From assembly GCF_023101765.2 (NCBI RefSeq), contig NC_064216.1:11721545-11785544 (forward strand): a stretch of 64,000 bases of DNA. Direction: 5' to 3'. Positions 47,301 through 57,132 of the stretch are shown piece by piece. Positions within the stretch are counted from its first letter, which is position 1, and the number at the start of each line of letters is the position of its first letter. The position numbers and the translations under genes are program-made. The DNA comes from Spodoptera frugiperda (taxonomy: Eukaryota > Arthropoda > Insecta > Lepidoptera > Noctuidae). The notes below the pieces were generated by a model. That model did no database searches and was not told where the DNA came from. It saw only the letters and a list, made by a program, of their open reading frames with translations.

Positions 47301-49210
47301 CATTTTCTTATGTCACCACCACTCTTATGTTATAACTGTACAGTTGGACTATAAAGTTTTAACTAAATTAAATCAAGAATGGATACAACACCACTCTTAT
47401 GATTTAACTGTACAGTTGGACGAGAGCGCGTTCGGCGTTCTGATTAGTTGTGTTATTGGAGCTGGCCAATCAGAGCCTTTGCTCTCTCGTTTCGATTACT
47501 TTAAACGTTAAGCAAACTCGTACTAAGGATACTGTTGTATTACTTATAATTTTTTTATTACAAAATTTTTATTTTGAAGTATTTTTATACTATATGGTGC
47601 TCGATACTGTCTATCCATGTATCTGTCTATCGATGTAATCTTCTAGTTACCAATTAATGTGTAGCATGTTTATGTGTCCAATTCAATTTGTGAGCTTATT
47701 ATGTATGTATGTGTGTTTATTTTCTACCCTTGTGATCTTGTATGTCAATAAATAGTTCCCTATATTATTATTTTTTTTTTCTGTGTTGTTGCGAATGTTA
47801 GATTCGATTTTTATTTGCGTTTGCAATGCAACGTAACAACAAGAATTCTGTTTCACTGATTTATATTTATTTTTGTAGACATTTTTAAACGTATAGTTGC
47901 CTTCTATGTTTAGAATAGACTTTTCACTAGAGTTTTTGTTCGTAGGTGCCACAAATCGTCCCCAGGACTTGGACAAGGCGATCCAGCGTCGAATGCCGGC
48001 CACATTCCACGTCCCTATGCCGAGTGAGAGCCAACGCGAGAGGATCCTGCAGCTTATACTGCGCTCTGAACCTGTCGCCCCAGACGTAAGTAGCAGCCAT
48101 TAATGTAGTCAACATATAATTCCAGTTTTTCCTCGAACCGGTACACAAATCACATTACCTTAAAAGTTGAATTACACTTGGTTGTTTGCGCTACCGCTAA
48201 GCCAAGCTAAGTTATATAATTTTATTTTTAGTTATTTTCATTGAACATGTACATTTTTACTTTTTTTTGCAAACGTACACGTCGTGGGTGCGTTTACAAA
48301 CGTACAAGTTCACGTACACATAACACCCAGACCCGAAACAACAAATTATGATTCACACAAAAAGTTGCTCCGTGCGGGAATCAAACCCGCTATACGTTGC
48401 GTGGCAGTCAGTTGCCCAGCCACCGCGCCAACCATGCAGTCATTTACTTTTTCGAAGATTAATCAGTGACTTTACGCTTCTGTTATGTTACTCTATGTAG
48501 TATATATTTCCGTTTTTAAACATCATCAACTTACCTATATCAAACGTTTGGTCAACAGATTGATTTCAAGCGGCTAGCAGCCTCCACCGAAGGGTTTTCC
48601 GGATCTGATCTCCATGAGCTCTGCAGACAGGCTGCCGTGTACAGAGTCAGGGACCTCGCCAGAGATGAGATGAGCAGGGAAATGAACAAGGTAGGGTAGG
48701 CTTTAGTCGGCTTTGTAAAGTGTACTTTAAATCTATTATTGGGGAAACGTCATGTAGTCGTCATAGTAGTTTACTTTAACTTAATATTATTTTTTCAATG
48801 TTGTGTTTTTTTATTATTATTTATTTAACACAACTTTCAATATACAGTTTTCATCTTACAGTTAAGCTCGTCTAACTTTTCAGTTTGATGGCGAGAATCG
48901 ATTATTTTTATCTTCATGTATAATTTTACTTTTTAGGTTGTAAATAATTTAGCCATAGTTCTTATTATTATTTAGTCTATCTGTATTTAAGCTTAATTTT
49001 TTTTTATTATAACTTTTTATTAAATAAAATGTTTACTTTTTCCAGAGCTCCACAGACGTTGGTAAATCAGGATCGGATTCAGACGAGGAGTACGTGGATG
49101 CAGTGCGTCCAATAACGATGGACGACCTCCGCCTCTCACTCAGTAAGCTCAAGGAGTCGAAGATCCAGTGCGGCACACTCGCGCCCTCTATGCGGATAGA
49201 ACTCGACTAG
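35352..49210 (+). CDS. Atad1: ATAD1/Msp1: outer-membrane AAA+ protein extractor
   Basis: ATAD1 (Msp1; Drosophila nmd) pulls mislocalised tail-anchored proteins from mitochondrial and peroxisomal membranes. Eight exons: 35352-35524, 38159-38255, 41017-41161, 43181-43348, 43710-43838, 47946-48085, 48559-48690 and 49046-49210. All junctions are GT-AG with matching phases; 1149 nt, 382 residues (human 361). The N-terminal membrane segment is at about 14-36 (VFQMAIRVAFVSAVTYFSI), Walker A GPPGCGKT at 136-143, pore loop DKWYGE at 167-172, Walker B IVFIDE at 191-196, and NRPQDLDKAIQRRMP holds the arginine-finger region. The start chosen is the ATG at 35352; the GTG at 35331 in the same frame is not a eukaryotic start. 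The Walker B aspartate codon is split by intron 4. Introns 1, 2, 3 and 5 exceed 2 kb and are rich in repeats. Confidence 0.96.
36540..36680 (+). repeat. Intronic repeat copy, pair with 25483-25625
   Basis: In ATAD1 intron 1. Core: 'aaaggaggatcctccgacca', 'gtgcctggcaggctttttgc', 'gttgggattttctcttcatg'. 'aggatcct' is itself a palindrome. The class is unknown. Confidence 0.55.
36888..37046. mobile_element. Short TIR element (MITE) in ATAD1 intron 1
   Basis: The left end 'ttattatgttattggcttac' and the right end 'gtaagccgataacataataa' are inverted complements over about 25 bp. The interior has 'gctgctcatgaatatgagcc' and 'aaactagtcgagttc'. Relatives with the same ends and interior lie at 60598-60900, 57133-57255 and, more diverged, 63612-63785. 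Confidence 0.7.
37765..37840. repeat. Palindromic CCAAT-containing hairpin repeat
   Basis: The arms 'gagcgcgttcggcggtctga' plus 'ttgg' and 'ccaatcagaacgccgaactc' pair around 'ttggttcattcgcgccga'. It is followed by 'taaactcgtactaag', as in the copies at 17192 and 47418. It lies in ATAD1 intron 1. Confidence 0.7.
38425..38530 (-). mobile_element. SINE body fragment
   Basis: The reverse complement matches the body of the SINE at 20510: 'catgggacttataacacaaa' and 'gtgaaaagtgagtgtacatt'. It is in ATAD1 intron 2. A separate tRNA-like B box 'gcgggtttgataccccgc' stands just upstream at about 38347. Confidence 0.65.
39080..39220 (+). repeat. LINE-tail-like repeat, degraded
   Basis: 'ctatcatccaagtcagctca', 'atagtttcggcatgattgac' and 'aacgtccaaacaaactt' match the repeat at 16905-17045. 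It is in ATAD1 intron 2. Confidence 0.5.
40593..40748 (+). promoter_or_regulatory. Heat-shock-element-like site and TATA box in ATAD1 intron 2
   Basis: GAA-ag-TTC-cg-GAA at 40593-40605 is a perfect three-unit heat shock element by the nGAAn inverted-repeat rule. A TATA box (ctTATATAAgc) stands at 40742-40748 inside locally GC-rich sequence. Downstream an ATG at 40891 opens 46 nt ending at a plausible donor (CAG/gtaacc at 40936-40938). Spliced to ATAD1 exon 3 it would be out of frame and stop at 41111, so a protein product joined to ATAD1 is not supported. A stress-induced non-coding or truncated transcript is an inference. Confidence 0.35.
41190..41560 (+). repeat. Tandem tRNA-like repeats in ATAD1 intron 3
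   Basis: About four units of roughly 101-109 bp each end in a B-box-like 'cgggttcgattcccgaa'; these boxes begin at about 41213, 41322, 41423 and 41532. Each full unit also has 'ctttgttctgc', 'cgtcgagtggtcgag' and 'gtgcaagtgcaact'. The units resemble the tRNA-like head of the SINE at 20510 and a decayed head near 57040. No unit folds into a full tRNA cloverleaf by eye. This is probably a tandemly expanded SINE head. Confidence 0.7.
41747..42300. repeat. Three related GC-rich hairpin repeats
   Basis: Copies begin at about 41747, 42019 and 42179. Each starts 'ctttgttctnnattacgtaa'-like, then has a G+C-rich inverted repeat, best seen as 'gtgcgcaggtgcgccgcgcc' against 'gcgcggagcacctgcgcaa', then a purine-rich 'gggagggg' stretch. 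They lie in ATAD1 intron 3. The open frames through them (60-107 residues on both strands) are side effects of GC-richness. Confidence 0.6.
42490..43010. repeat. Clustered GCAACATT words
   Basis: The word 'gcaacatt' occurs at least four times in 42.6-43.0 kb ('gtgcaacatttg', 'gcgcaacatttt', 'ccgcaacatttc', 'tcgcaacatttt'), with shorter 'gcaac' or 'gttgc' words between. The cluster is interrupted by the LINE tail at 42802. No function was recognised; it is probably a decayed repeat. Confidence 0.4.
42802..42957 (+). mobile_element. R1-like LINE 3' tail copy with target-site duplication
   Basis: A full 150-bp tail with an A run, flanked by the 11-bp duplication gcacattcaat (42791-42801 and 42958-42968). 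It inserted in ATAD1 intron 3 by target-primed reverse transcription. Confidence 0.85.
43377..43530 (+). repeat. Dispersed repeat with 'cacccatggatacccgcg' core
   Basis: The fullest copy of the family at 24297 and 25636: 'tttttatgggataggccaac', 'aaacgagcagaag', 'cacccatggatacccgcgat', then 'aattgggaattggg'-like sequence. It occupies ATAD1 intron 4 immediately after the exon 4 donor. Confidence 0.6.
44621..44786 (-). mobile_element. R1-like LINE tail inside the satellite (copy 1)
   Basis: The reverse-complement tail is flanked by a 14-bp target duplication, gtgggctaaggtct (44607-44620 and 44787-44800), in the hairpin's right arm. It is nearly identical to the copy at 45521, at the same monomer position, so one insertion was later copied with the array. 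Confidence 0.9.
45521..45688 (-). mobile_element. R1-like LINE tail inside the satellite (copy 2)
   Basis: Same insertion site, same 14-bp duplication (45507-45520 and 45689-45702) and almost the same sequence as 44621-44786. It differs mainly at the poly-T end. Confidence 0.9.
46905..47020. repeat. Diverged terminal satellite monomer with a long hairpin
   Basis: The stretch keeps the monomer's layout ('ccattgtcactag', then a hairpin, then 'ctagggag'), but the hairpin arms are different: 'ccctagacataagcctgtga' pairs with 'tcacagtctttatgtctagg' over more than 20 bp (46956-47013). Confidence 0.7.
47418..47495. repeat. Palindromic CCAAT-containing hairpin repeat
   Basis: 'gagcgcgttcggcgttctga' and 'ggccaatcagagcctttgct' are the partly decayed arms. 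It is followed by 'caaactcgtactaagg', as at 37765. It lies in ATAD1 intron 5. Confidence 0.65.
48262..48435 (-). mobile_element. tRNA-derived SINE, second family
   Basis: On the minus strand: 'actgcatggttggcgcggtg' (A box region), then 'agcgggtttgattcccgcac' (B box), then 'tttgttgtttcgggtctggg' and 'tgtacgtgaacttgtacgtt'. A second copy is at 53498-53630 (minus) and body fragments are at 57475-57575 and 63147-63215 (plus). It lies in ATAD1 intron 6. Confidence 0.7.
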
Positions 49211-49568
49211 GCAACGCCATCTAGCGGTCTAACTGACGGTACTTAGTATAACTTGGGATTGTGACTTATATAGGTACATTGTTTAATGAATTTGCTAAGC
49301 AATTGGCGCCACTGTCGCTTTTGGCGTTGCATTTAAGTGACAAACGCCCAAATACTGAAATGCTACTCAATTTAAGGTTGTGCTTAAATATCGTGCTATC
49401 TCTGTCTTTTATGAAGAATTTGTAGTGACAGAAATAATCTTGAGAGCGTCTTAAAGTTAAGTGTCGTTTGAGTATTTGAACATGAGTTTTATTTCTCCAC
49501 TTAATTATTAAATTTTAGTTCTAATCTCGGTTGATAGCAATATAATGGTTGCTGTTACTATCGTTCAT

Positions 49569-49574
49569 AATAAA
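49569..49574 (+). other. Likely ATAD1 polyadenylation signal
   Basis: This is an AATAAA about 360 bp after the ATAD1 stop codon. It is a plausible poly(A) signal by position and sequence only; no transcript evidence is available. Confidence 0.45.
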
Positions 49575-49599
49575 GGCTTTAGTTTAAACCTTAAGCCGA

Positions 49600-52500
49600 A
49601 ATAACCTCACGCCTTTTTAATCCCCAAATAGGGTAGGTAGAGATGTACATTTGAGATGTCTGTTTTCACCAACATTGTCATGGGTGAGCTAACTGTGATC
49701 GAAGTTATGCATAATATAATAATGAATTCCTTACATAATGTACCTATAACCCTGGAAAGTTGATAAGGATCGATATTATCGGTAATTCTCAATGTATGTG
49801 TATGTATATGATGGTTCAATGATCGAGTCGTGGGAATGATGGTTTTACATCACTTGTCAAGACGAACGAGAATTATATGTGGTGCACGTTTTCTGTCCAC
49901 GCTAAAATGGCTCAAGTTATTTTCATTTAAATGTACTTTTTTAATTTTGGGGAAAAGATTTTGGGAAATTAATTTGTGTGTGCCTCAATACTTTTAAATT
50001 TTTTGTATATCAGTCAGCCTAAAAAATGTAAGATATAGGTAACAAATTTTCAATGTTGTCTCTTTCACACTCATGCATAATCGTATATGAGTGACAGAGA
50101 TAGACAGTTTATTAATTGAAAATCCTCTTTTAAAACAAATTTTAGTTACTAATCCTAACATTTGCTATTTTTTCAACCGATCGACTTTAACGCGTAAGTC
50201 AGTACCTGAAATCGACCAAATAACTCGTTTGACTTTCGTCTTTATTGCGTTGGTCTTACGTTGTACAATCGATTGACTCGAAGATCGCTAGAATATTACT
50301 TAGATGAGATTTACCTAGGTTTCTAGGTAACCTAGGTAGATTCTAGTCTTATTTAAGAGGGGAGTTGTATACTAATTGGAGTGGTTATATTGATGGAAAA
50401 ATGTCGGTAAAGGTGCAAATACGTATTGAAATGTGATATGAAAGTAACTATTAAGTGTTTTGGCTTGGTCCATACATTCAGGGCCGAAATAAGGACTTCT
50501 GTTGAGGTCCTAAATAAAATTTAATAATCGTCCAAATTGAATTTAATATGAATAATGAAATCTTTCAATCGAATGAATAACTTACTAAAAAATGTTAAAC
50601 TAAATATCAACTTTATTGTCAGTATGTTAAAGTTACTTTTCCTTTGAAATTAATCTATCCACTCCATTTAGTTCACACTCGTATGTTTAATTCCGTTACC
50701 ATTGATATTGTAAATTATTATGTTGTAAATATTCGAGTGGTTTATGTTACACTTGAAAAATCAACCCTATTCGCTTGTTTTAAAGTTTGTTTTAGACCAA
50801 AACATCATGTATTTGTTTTAAGACATACATTTGTCAGTTTATGCAGTCCATAATAACTTAGATTGGGAGTATAATACAGAAAAACAAACAAGTATACTGT
50901 TGAACAAACAGGGCAGCGCAAATTGAACTCTAATGCTCTTTGATACAGCATAAGTTAGCGTGCACGTTACTCTCCTAAGGTTATTAATAACGACACATTG
51001 TTCTATGTCAGGAAACCGATCACTTTATATGTTTGTATACTTTTAATAACCTAACCTATTTGTCGATGCTACTAAAGACAGAGTTTTCACGTAAATTCCA
51101 TACAAAATGTGTCAAAATTCAATGTCTGTCTCAGTGCTGTATATCAGTGTAGATAATGGACTATGACTAACATAATGTCTTATTACAAATACAATGTATT
51201 AGCATAGTGTAGTTAGATAATATTCCCTGTGGCTATGGTGTTTGGCGAAAGCCGATATACGGTGTGATCTATAATAAAAAAAAATCAAAGCCAAAATTTC
51301 CAATTTAGAACTTTATGACTTAATATCGAAAGCTCTAATTTGCTGGGCAGGCCTTGGCTTTAAAAAAACTTATCGTTTTTATGTACAAACATGAAGTTCT
51401 AGGTTAGAAATAATAATAAAATGGCGCTATAAGTGTGACCGGTATCAAGATGGTTCAGAGTTGTCATTAGTACGAGTTAGATAGTACCGAAAATAAATGC
51501 GTAAACATGCGCTAAACTAATAACTAATACAAACAAATATACCAAATTAGTTTCGTCTCTAAATACTAACAGAAATCTATTTAAACCAGTGAACATATTT
51601 TGGCAAAGATAAATAAATATTTACCAAATAAAAATATTTCTATTAGAATAACTTGTATCAAATTGTCGATGCGAACATCTCTAACGAAAGTTAATGGACG
51701 CGGTTATATCACGGTTGATTGTTGTTATACTTTCAAAGAAAGTGAAATAATGATCAATTAGTGCTGTCGTGTTTATTACACTTTCCACTTATCGATAGAT
51801 GACGCCGTGGAGCCGAAATAACCCGTTATGACCTCATTTTGACAACAACTTTAACTACCGATGCTAATTACTTAAATATAATCAAATTTGATTCACTTAT
51901 TGATATCTGATGAGGTGATAAATAAGAAAAAATATGGCTTATATTATACAAGCGTTTTGAAGTTCGATTATTTCGGCTCCCACGTTACGATAAAAAAGTT
52001 TTAAACAAAGATTGTATAGTCTACTTTGCCGGCAAAGAAAGACAAGAGATGGTAATTCTAAAAATGTTCATTAGATATTTGAAATTCTAAAGTTTATTCC
52101 AATTAAGAAATGAAGATAAAATTATATTTATCGATTGTTAAAAATGTAGATACGCTTCTCGATATTAATGTGTTGCTGGATGTTTGGATGTTAAATAGTT
52201 TGTGGCTGGTCGATGTATGGTTATAAATTCGATCGAATTTGTTCGAAACATATCGATATATCTATCGGCATCGGTTCTCAGCACTATGAATGTGTTAGGT
52301 GTATTGTGGATTTGGGATAAGCTGGGGTGCGGGTAAAAAGGCCAAGTAAATGAGAAAAGTGTTATACAAATTATGATTATACAAGTAAATGTGATGGACG
52401 TTTGACCATTTGAGCCCAAATACCCAAATGCTTTGGCTCTAACTGTGTGCATTTTATTCGGCTTTTTACAATAGTGGTTAGTTTTTTTGTATTGCGTACG

Positions 52501-53497
52501 TATTAGCAGGGTTAGGCTTGGGCTGTGTCGATAAATTGTTAATTTATTGTACGTTATGTTATCAATATCGCTTTGTATACTATATTGTTGGAGAAAATCG
52601 TGGATTTGTAACTGAAAGTGACTGATGATTGTGGTGTTTTTGACAAGTAAGAACTTTTTCACAGACTTATATGGTATCGTATACATGCCCATCGAAGCTA
52701 GAATGGAGACAATCGAATTATCGATAAAGTGCGGCCACATCACTAGCTGTTCCTTAATAAAATAGTTACAAAACTGCGATTTTTATGTTATAGATTTTGC
52801 ACAAACCTATAGCAATAAAAACTTGGTGATTAAAACGATAATTAATGAAACAGTGATTGAAAATAAGTTATTTTTGGTTATACAGAAATACGTTTCCTTT
52901 TGTCCGTATATGCAGTTTTTTGTTTAATTTTTATTTTATAATCTTATTGTATATTGTTGTTTTGTTGATGTGGTTTAACATCGTTTATACTTAAAATATG
53001 ATTCTTGGTCGTACTGGGCCGATACTGTTTTCAAAGATACTAACAACATGTTATCGACAAATGTGAACGTGTGTACCTTTGACTTAATGTTTGTCAATTA
53101 TGTAGGGGCAAGCATGTGACATGACATACTCGCATTTTGTCGAATCTCATAAAGTTCGCATTCCCTGTATGTCTTGTCAATACTTATCATGCTTCGCCAA
53201 CTTATGTCGTTAAAACTGTGGCCTGTTGACAAAATGATCCAACAACATTTTTTTGAAGATTTTTTTTTCGCTAAACAGCTACTTGCGTTGTTTTTATTGC
53301 CAATGATGAGTTAGTACTCGAACATAATATATTTATTGTGTAAATAAAAGCAATAACTTAAATAGAATACTTTGTTTTATTTTAATTGACAATTCCTTAC
53401 ACTTTTGTTATGTTAAATGACGAGAGAGCATAGTTGCAAAGTTACATACTTTTTTTAAACGTTGTCCCACACTAGCCTTTTCTTCTATGTCGTAGGT
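49600..53497. other. Intergenic, AT-rich, no recognised gene
   Basis: This lies between ATAD1 and the LPMO cluster. About 49595-49690 has a dispersed repeat ('cctcacgcctttttaatccc'). 51806-51984 is bounded by inverted ends 'cgtggagccgaaataa' and 'ttatttcggctcccacg', MITE-like, about 179 bp. A 192-residue minus-strand open frame (52165-52743) has no recognisable domain, signal peptide or splice context, and I do not call it a gene. Confidence 0.45.
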
Positions 53498-53630
53498 GCG
53501 TTTAAGTACGTATGTACTTAAACGCATTTTACATACAAATGACACTCAGACCCGAAACAACAATTTGTGGATTGCACAAAGAATTGCTCCGTGCGGATGC
53601 CAGCCACTGCACTAACCGTGCAGCCTCTTA
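53498..53630 (-). mobile_element. tRNA-derived SINE, second family
   Basis: It shares 'gacccgaaacaacaatttgt' and 'ttgctccgtgcgg' (plus-strand reading) with the copy at 48262-48435; the B box is deleted or degraded. 'tttaagtacgtatgtactta' at its edge is a short palindrome. Confidence 0.6.
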
Positions 53631-53840
53631 CATGATGGTTGGTGTAGTTTAAGCACCTACTACAGCTGAAACTGGTTTCAAAATAAGTAACATCTCAAAA
53701 GTTAGTCGCAAATTTTTAACAAAGGACTCCAAGAATCCAGTAAGTATCTCTGAAGATGTAGGCAGTAGTAGGTATGGTAGGTTGGTAAGATGGCACAAAT
53801 TCAAGGATTATTTAAACACAATTGGACATGAAACACAAAT

Positions 53841-53846
53841 TTTATT
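53841..53846 (-). other. Possible poly(A) signal of LPMO gene 1
   Basis: AATAAA on the minus strand, about 305 bp beyond the stop codon of the LPMO at 54151. Assigned by position only. Confidence 0.35.
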
Positions 53847-54150
53847 GGAATCGTGAAGATACAAACTTACAATCTACAGAACAATTACCTACTTCTTACT
53901 TATAAGACCAAATATGAAGTAGGTTAAAAAACTTACTAAAACTTATGTCATCAATAAATTATAATAAATTCTTTGAATTATTCACAACAGTCGTGAAAGA
54001 TTTCACGGAAAACTGATCCGTAATCGAAGATTTTAATTTTGAGATATCTTTATTTTTAAATACGTGTTCTAACAGATTGGCTTTTCGCTGTAAGTAGGTA
54101 CTTTCGAAAGGTAAACGTTTCACGTTTCTAACATGCGATTGGTACGTCTA

Positions 54151-54890
54151 TTACTCTAAAGAAATAAGGTCTTTACGCTTAATACTGATATCTGAGCAAG
54201 AGAAGAAGTTCTCCTGGATGCCACAGCCGAGGGCTCCCGAGCCGTCCGCACAGGTACCCCAGTTGTTGCCCGCCGTGTACTTCCACTGCAGCACGCAGTG
54301 CTCACACACCACATTCGCAGGCAGGCGGTAGTTCACGTCGAACATACCATTTCCTCTTGGATAGTATTTGGTTCCACCGTTCTCTAACTCCAGAAGGAAG
54401 TTGTCGAAGCATTCCTGTGTTTGGTCGCTAGGATTCACGCATAGTCTGAACTCCCAGAAGCCCCGTTTGTCAGCGCTAATGTAGACTTTAGTGTTGATGA
54501 TTTGGTCCTGTTCGTAGGTAGCGACGATGTGTCCCTGGCCGTACTTGCCACCTAACTCATGAGCGCGGGGCTGCGGGCTATCGAAGGCGTCACCACAAAT
54601 ACCGCATCTAGAGTGAAATAGATTACGTTTACCACCACAGAAATATTTTTTTCCGGTACTTTTGTTTGTCGTTAGGTAATTCTTTTTTAAGAGACTCACC
54701 GTCCTCCATTGCGGAAATGCTGGTGGTGCAGGCCACCGCAGTTGAGGCCGTTATCATCGTAGTTGGGTGGTACGTCAGAGTATAAGCCAGTCCGCCAAAG
54801 GGAGGCTCTACCCACTGGTTGTGCCAATCGGCCATGACCATGTGCGTAGGCCAGCAAACAAGACAGAGCAAACACTGCACTCCAGATCAT
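54151..54890 (-). CDS. Secreted AA15-type lytic polysaccharide monooxygenase 1
   Basis: This is a copper enzyme that oxidatively cleaves chitin or cellulose outside the cell. Two coding exons, 54890-54700 and 54607-54151 (92-bp intron), give 215 residues. The signal peptide MIWSAVFALSCLLAYAHG is followed by HGRLAQP: cleavage before His19 (Ala at -3, Gly at -1) would expose the N-terminal histidine needed for the copper histidine brace. Second-histidine candidate: His80 in RAHELGGKYG. The C-terminal NFFSCSDISI holds the probable axial aromatic residue. The many cysteines (CGICGD, NVVCEHCVLQW, TCADGSGALGC) fit a disulfide-rich secreted LPMO_10/chitin-binding-4 domain. The ATG abuts a splice acceptor (tttccttag/ATG), so a 5' noncoding exon precedes it, probably ending at 55317. 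It is about 74-85% similar by eye to the copies at 58321 and 61962. Confidence 0.9.
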
Positions 54891-55316
54891 CTAAGGAAAC
54901 AACATATTATTATGTCGAAGCAAGGTAAAAATTAAGATTAATGTAATGCCAATTTAGATCACATTATCTTTCAATTTGCAGTGTCTATTATACCTAGTAC
55001 ATTTTGTACTGTAAATACTGCTTGGAAATGGTAAAAACCTGGTATCTTTAGGATCTACCAGCGGGCACCGCTCCTGCTTCACATATTTCCCTGGTGGTAA
55101 TAATTTGTTTTGTAAGTAAACCGCCACGGCATCAAAGGGCCAGTTACATCCTGAGTTTTCGAAATCATTTCCGAATTTTAAGTTTCTATATTATGATAGT
55201 GTTCCAAAGTAAAATAATGTAATGGAAACAATGTTTACATTTTAAATGAGAACATCGTAGCCCTTTAGTCAGGCATCGTTTTTTTCAAAGGTGTCTTAAA
55301 TTCTGTGAGTACTTAC

Positions 55317-55430
55317 ATTAAAATTATTCCAATGAGCTTTCAGATGAAATTGTATGAATGTTGTACTACTATGTACCAACTAACTTGGCAGGTACTGTTT
55401 AATTGTCCTTTCCTTCATGAATATATACGG
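55317..55430 (-). promoter_or_regulatory. Promoter and 5' noncoding exon of LPMO gene 1
   Basis: The minus-strand TATA-like 'cgtatatattcatgaagg' lies around 55421-55428. About 80 bp downstream a strong donor (AAT/GTAAGT, GT at 55316-55315) would join to the acceptor at 54891 just before the ATG. The same TATA and donor recur at homologous places in unit 2 (59533 and 59438). A matching donor sits at 63970 for the third gene. Confidence 0.55.
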
Positions 55431-55630
55431 TGACACCAGGTTATCATCGCGAAATATCAATGTCATCATTATCAGTATTATGAATAATTATGATACAATG
55501 TGCACAAACAAAATTACATTAATATTATAATTGATTTGATGTGTTGTTTGTTTGAATTAAATAGGCTACAAAACTACGGGACCGATTTGAAAAAATGTTT
55601 CACCATTAGAATTCTACACTATCCGTGATA

Positions 55631-55926
55631 AAGGGGGAAAATCATCCAATGACTTCTCTCGTCTCAGGCGAGGCGAGAGGGAGTGTCAGACTCTTACTGA
55701 TTAAAACCACCCTGTTCCTACTCCTGCTTTTCAAGCCGGAGCCCCAGTAAACCCGCTAGGTAGTCTGCAGCTCCGGATCAGACATCAATCCTACTGTGCC
55801 CCATTTGTGGTGGTCTTACTGCTCTTTGAGGCGCGCGCGGAACGCGACGCGCCGCACGCACAAGTCTGGCCGCCGTCCGCAGACCCGCACTTAGGGTAGC
55901 CGGAGATCGTTGCGCGATCCCGACGA
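55631..55926 (-). mobile_element. R1-like LINE 3' end, 300-bp copy
   Basis: A longer copy of the tail, including the GC-rich 3' UTR part also seen at 18190-18360 ('gcgcgcgcggaacgcgacgc'-like, 'ctgctctttgaggcgcgcgc'). It interrupts duplication unit 1; unit 2 lacks it at this point but has a different, plus-strand copy nearby. Confidence 0.75.
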
Positions 55927-56363
55927 TGTACTAAAGTCTTATAGAGAAAATCCCGGGCCTATTTATCTCTTGAGCCACTGAACTTATTTGAGCGAAATTC
56001 GGTAGACCAAAAGTTTGAGGTCCGGTAAATAATATCAGAGAGTTTTCGTTTAAAAAAGACAGTATATCTGTATAGTAGTGCCAATACAGGATTTCGAGCA
56101 CTTAATAGTTGGGCCTCCTGCGATGTTTTGACTTTGCCCACGCGAACCAAACCGTGTGCGGGCTAGTTTAATGTAATGACTAATTACGTAAATGTAACAT
56201 GTCACAAGTTAATGATCAAAATGGATAATAATCTTAGTTTTTACTTTACATGTAGAGACTAATGTACTAACCTTGTTAAAGAAGTCTAGCTTCCTGTTTG
56301 TACAGTTGCATGAGGTGGCTGCTATCTTTACTCGATAGATATGTACTCTCATTCGTCCTCTAG

Positions 56364-56938
56364 ATGTTCTGGGGAGCAGTGATAGCACATGGTATTGGCC
56401 GATTGGAGGTACCAACGAACACAGTTTCTCTGGCGTACTGGCTTATTCTCTGACGCACCACACAACTACGTTACTCAACTGCCGCGGTTTCATAGGTAAG
56501 TTTTATTAAAATAGTAACATAATAAACGCAAGCTTTGAGAATAAATACTCGTATGTTTGTGGAGGAAACAACTTCAAATTAATTTAATCTGTATAGATGT
56601 GAGAATGCTTACGATCTTGCGCAGTACCGTGTCCATTGGTTGGGCCAATTCATCAACATCAGAGTCCACATCAGTGCTTACCATATGGGATACTGGGAGT
56701 TCAGACTCTGCCTGGATCCTAGCGACCAAACGCAGGAATGCTTCGCTCACTTCCTTCTAGAGTTAGAAGACGGTGGAACCAAATACTATCCTAAAGGAAC
56801 TGGTTACTATGACGTGAACTACCGCCTGCCAGCCAATGTGGTGTGTGACCACTGCGTGCTGCAGTGGAAGTACACGGCGGGCAACAACTGAGAGCGTCTG
56901 TGGAGATAACTTCTCTTGTTCAGTAATCAGTAAAAGTT
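56364..56938 (+). pseudogene. Decayed LPMO copy on the opposite strand
   Basis: The exon 1 remnant, 56364-56495, begins MFWGAVIAHGIGRLEVP. It has lost most of the signal peptide's hydrophobic core and one histidine of HGHGRL, hits a stop, yet still ends with a good donor (gtaagt) after a readable LNCRGFH. The exon 2 remnant, from about 56597, keeps an acceptor, lacks the segment with the second copper histidine, then reads GQFINIRVHISAYHMGYWEF through to KYTAGNN and a stop. A trace of the C-terminal FSCSDIS follows near 56910. Both exons are broken, so it is a pseudogene although its middle is well preserved. Confidence 0.85.
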
Positions 56939-57132
56939 AGTTTAACTTGAGGATACGGGAATTAGTCACAATTATAATATTAAGTACTGTTTAAAATTAC
57001 TTTTGAGATGATGTGGTAAATTTCAATAATCCTAGAATAACACAGTCTCTTGGGTCGAGTGACCCCAAGTGCAATTACCGAGCAAAGTGTCTGGGGACAT
57101 TCGAGTTCGAAAAAAAAATCAGATGAATATTA

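Noticed and set aside
48365..48435. A single tRNA gene on the minus strand
   Set aside because: It has A- and B-box-like sequences but continues into a body shared with another copy at 53498, so it is a SINE.
56640..56891. A complete small LPMO gene on the plus strand
   Set aside because: It lacks the copper-site histidines, has a deletion and an early stop, and its exon 1 is frameshifted.
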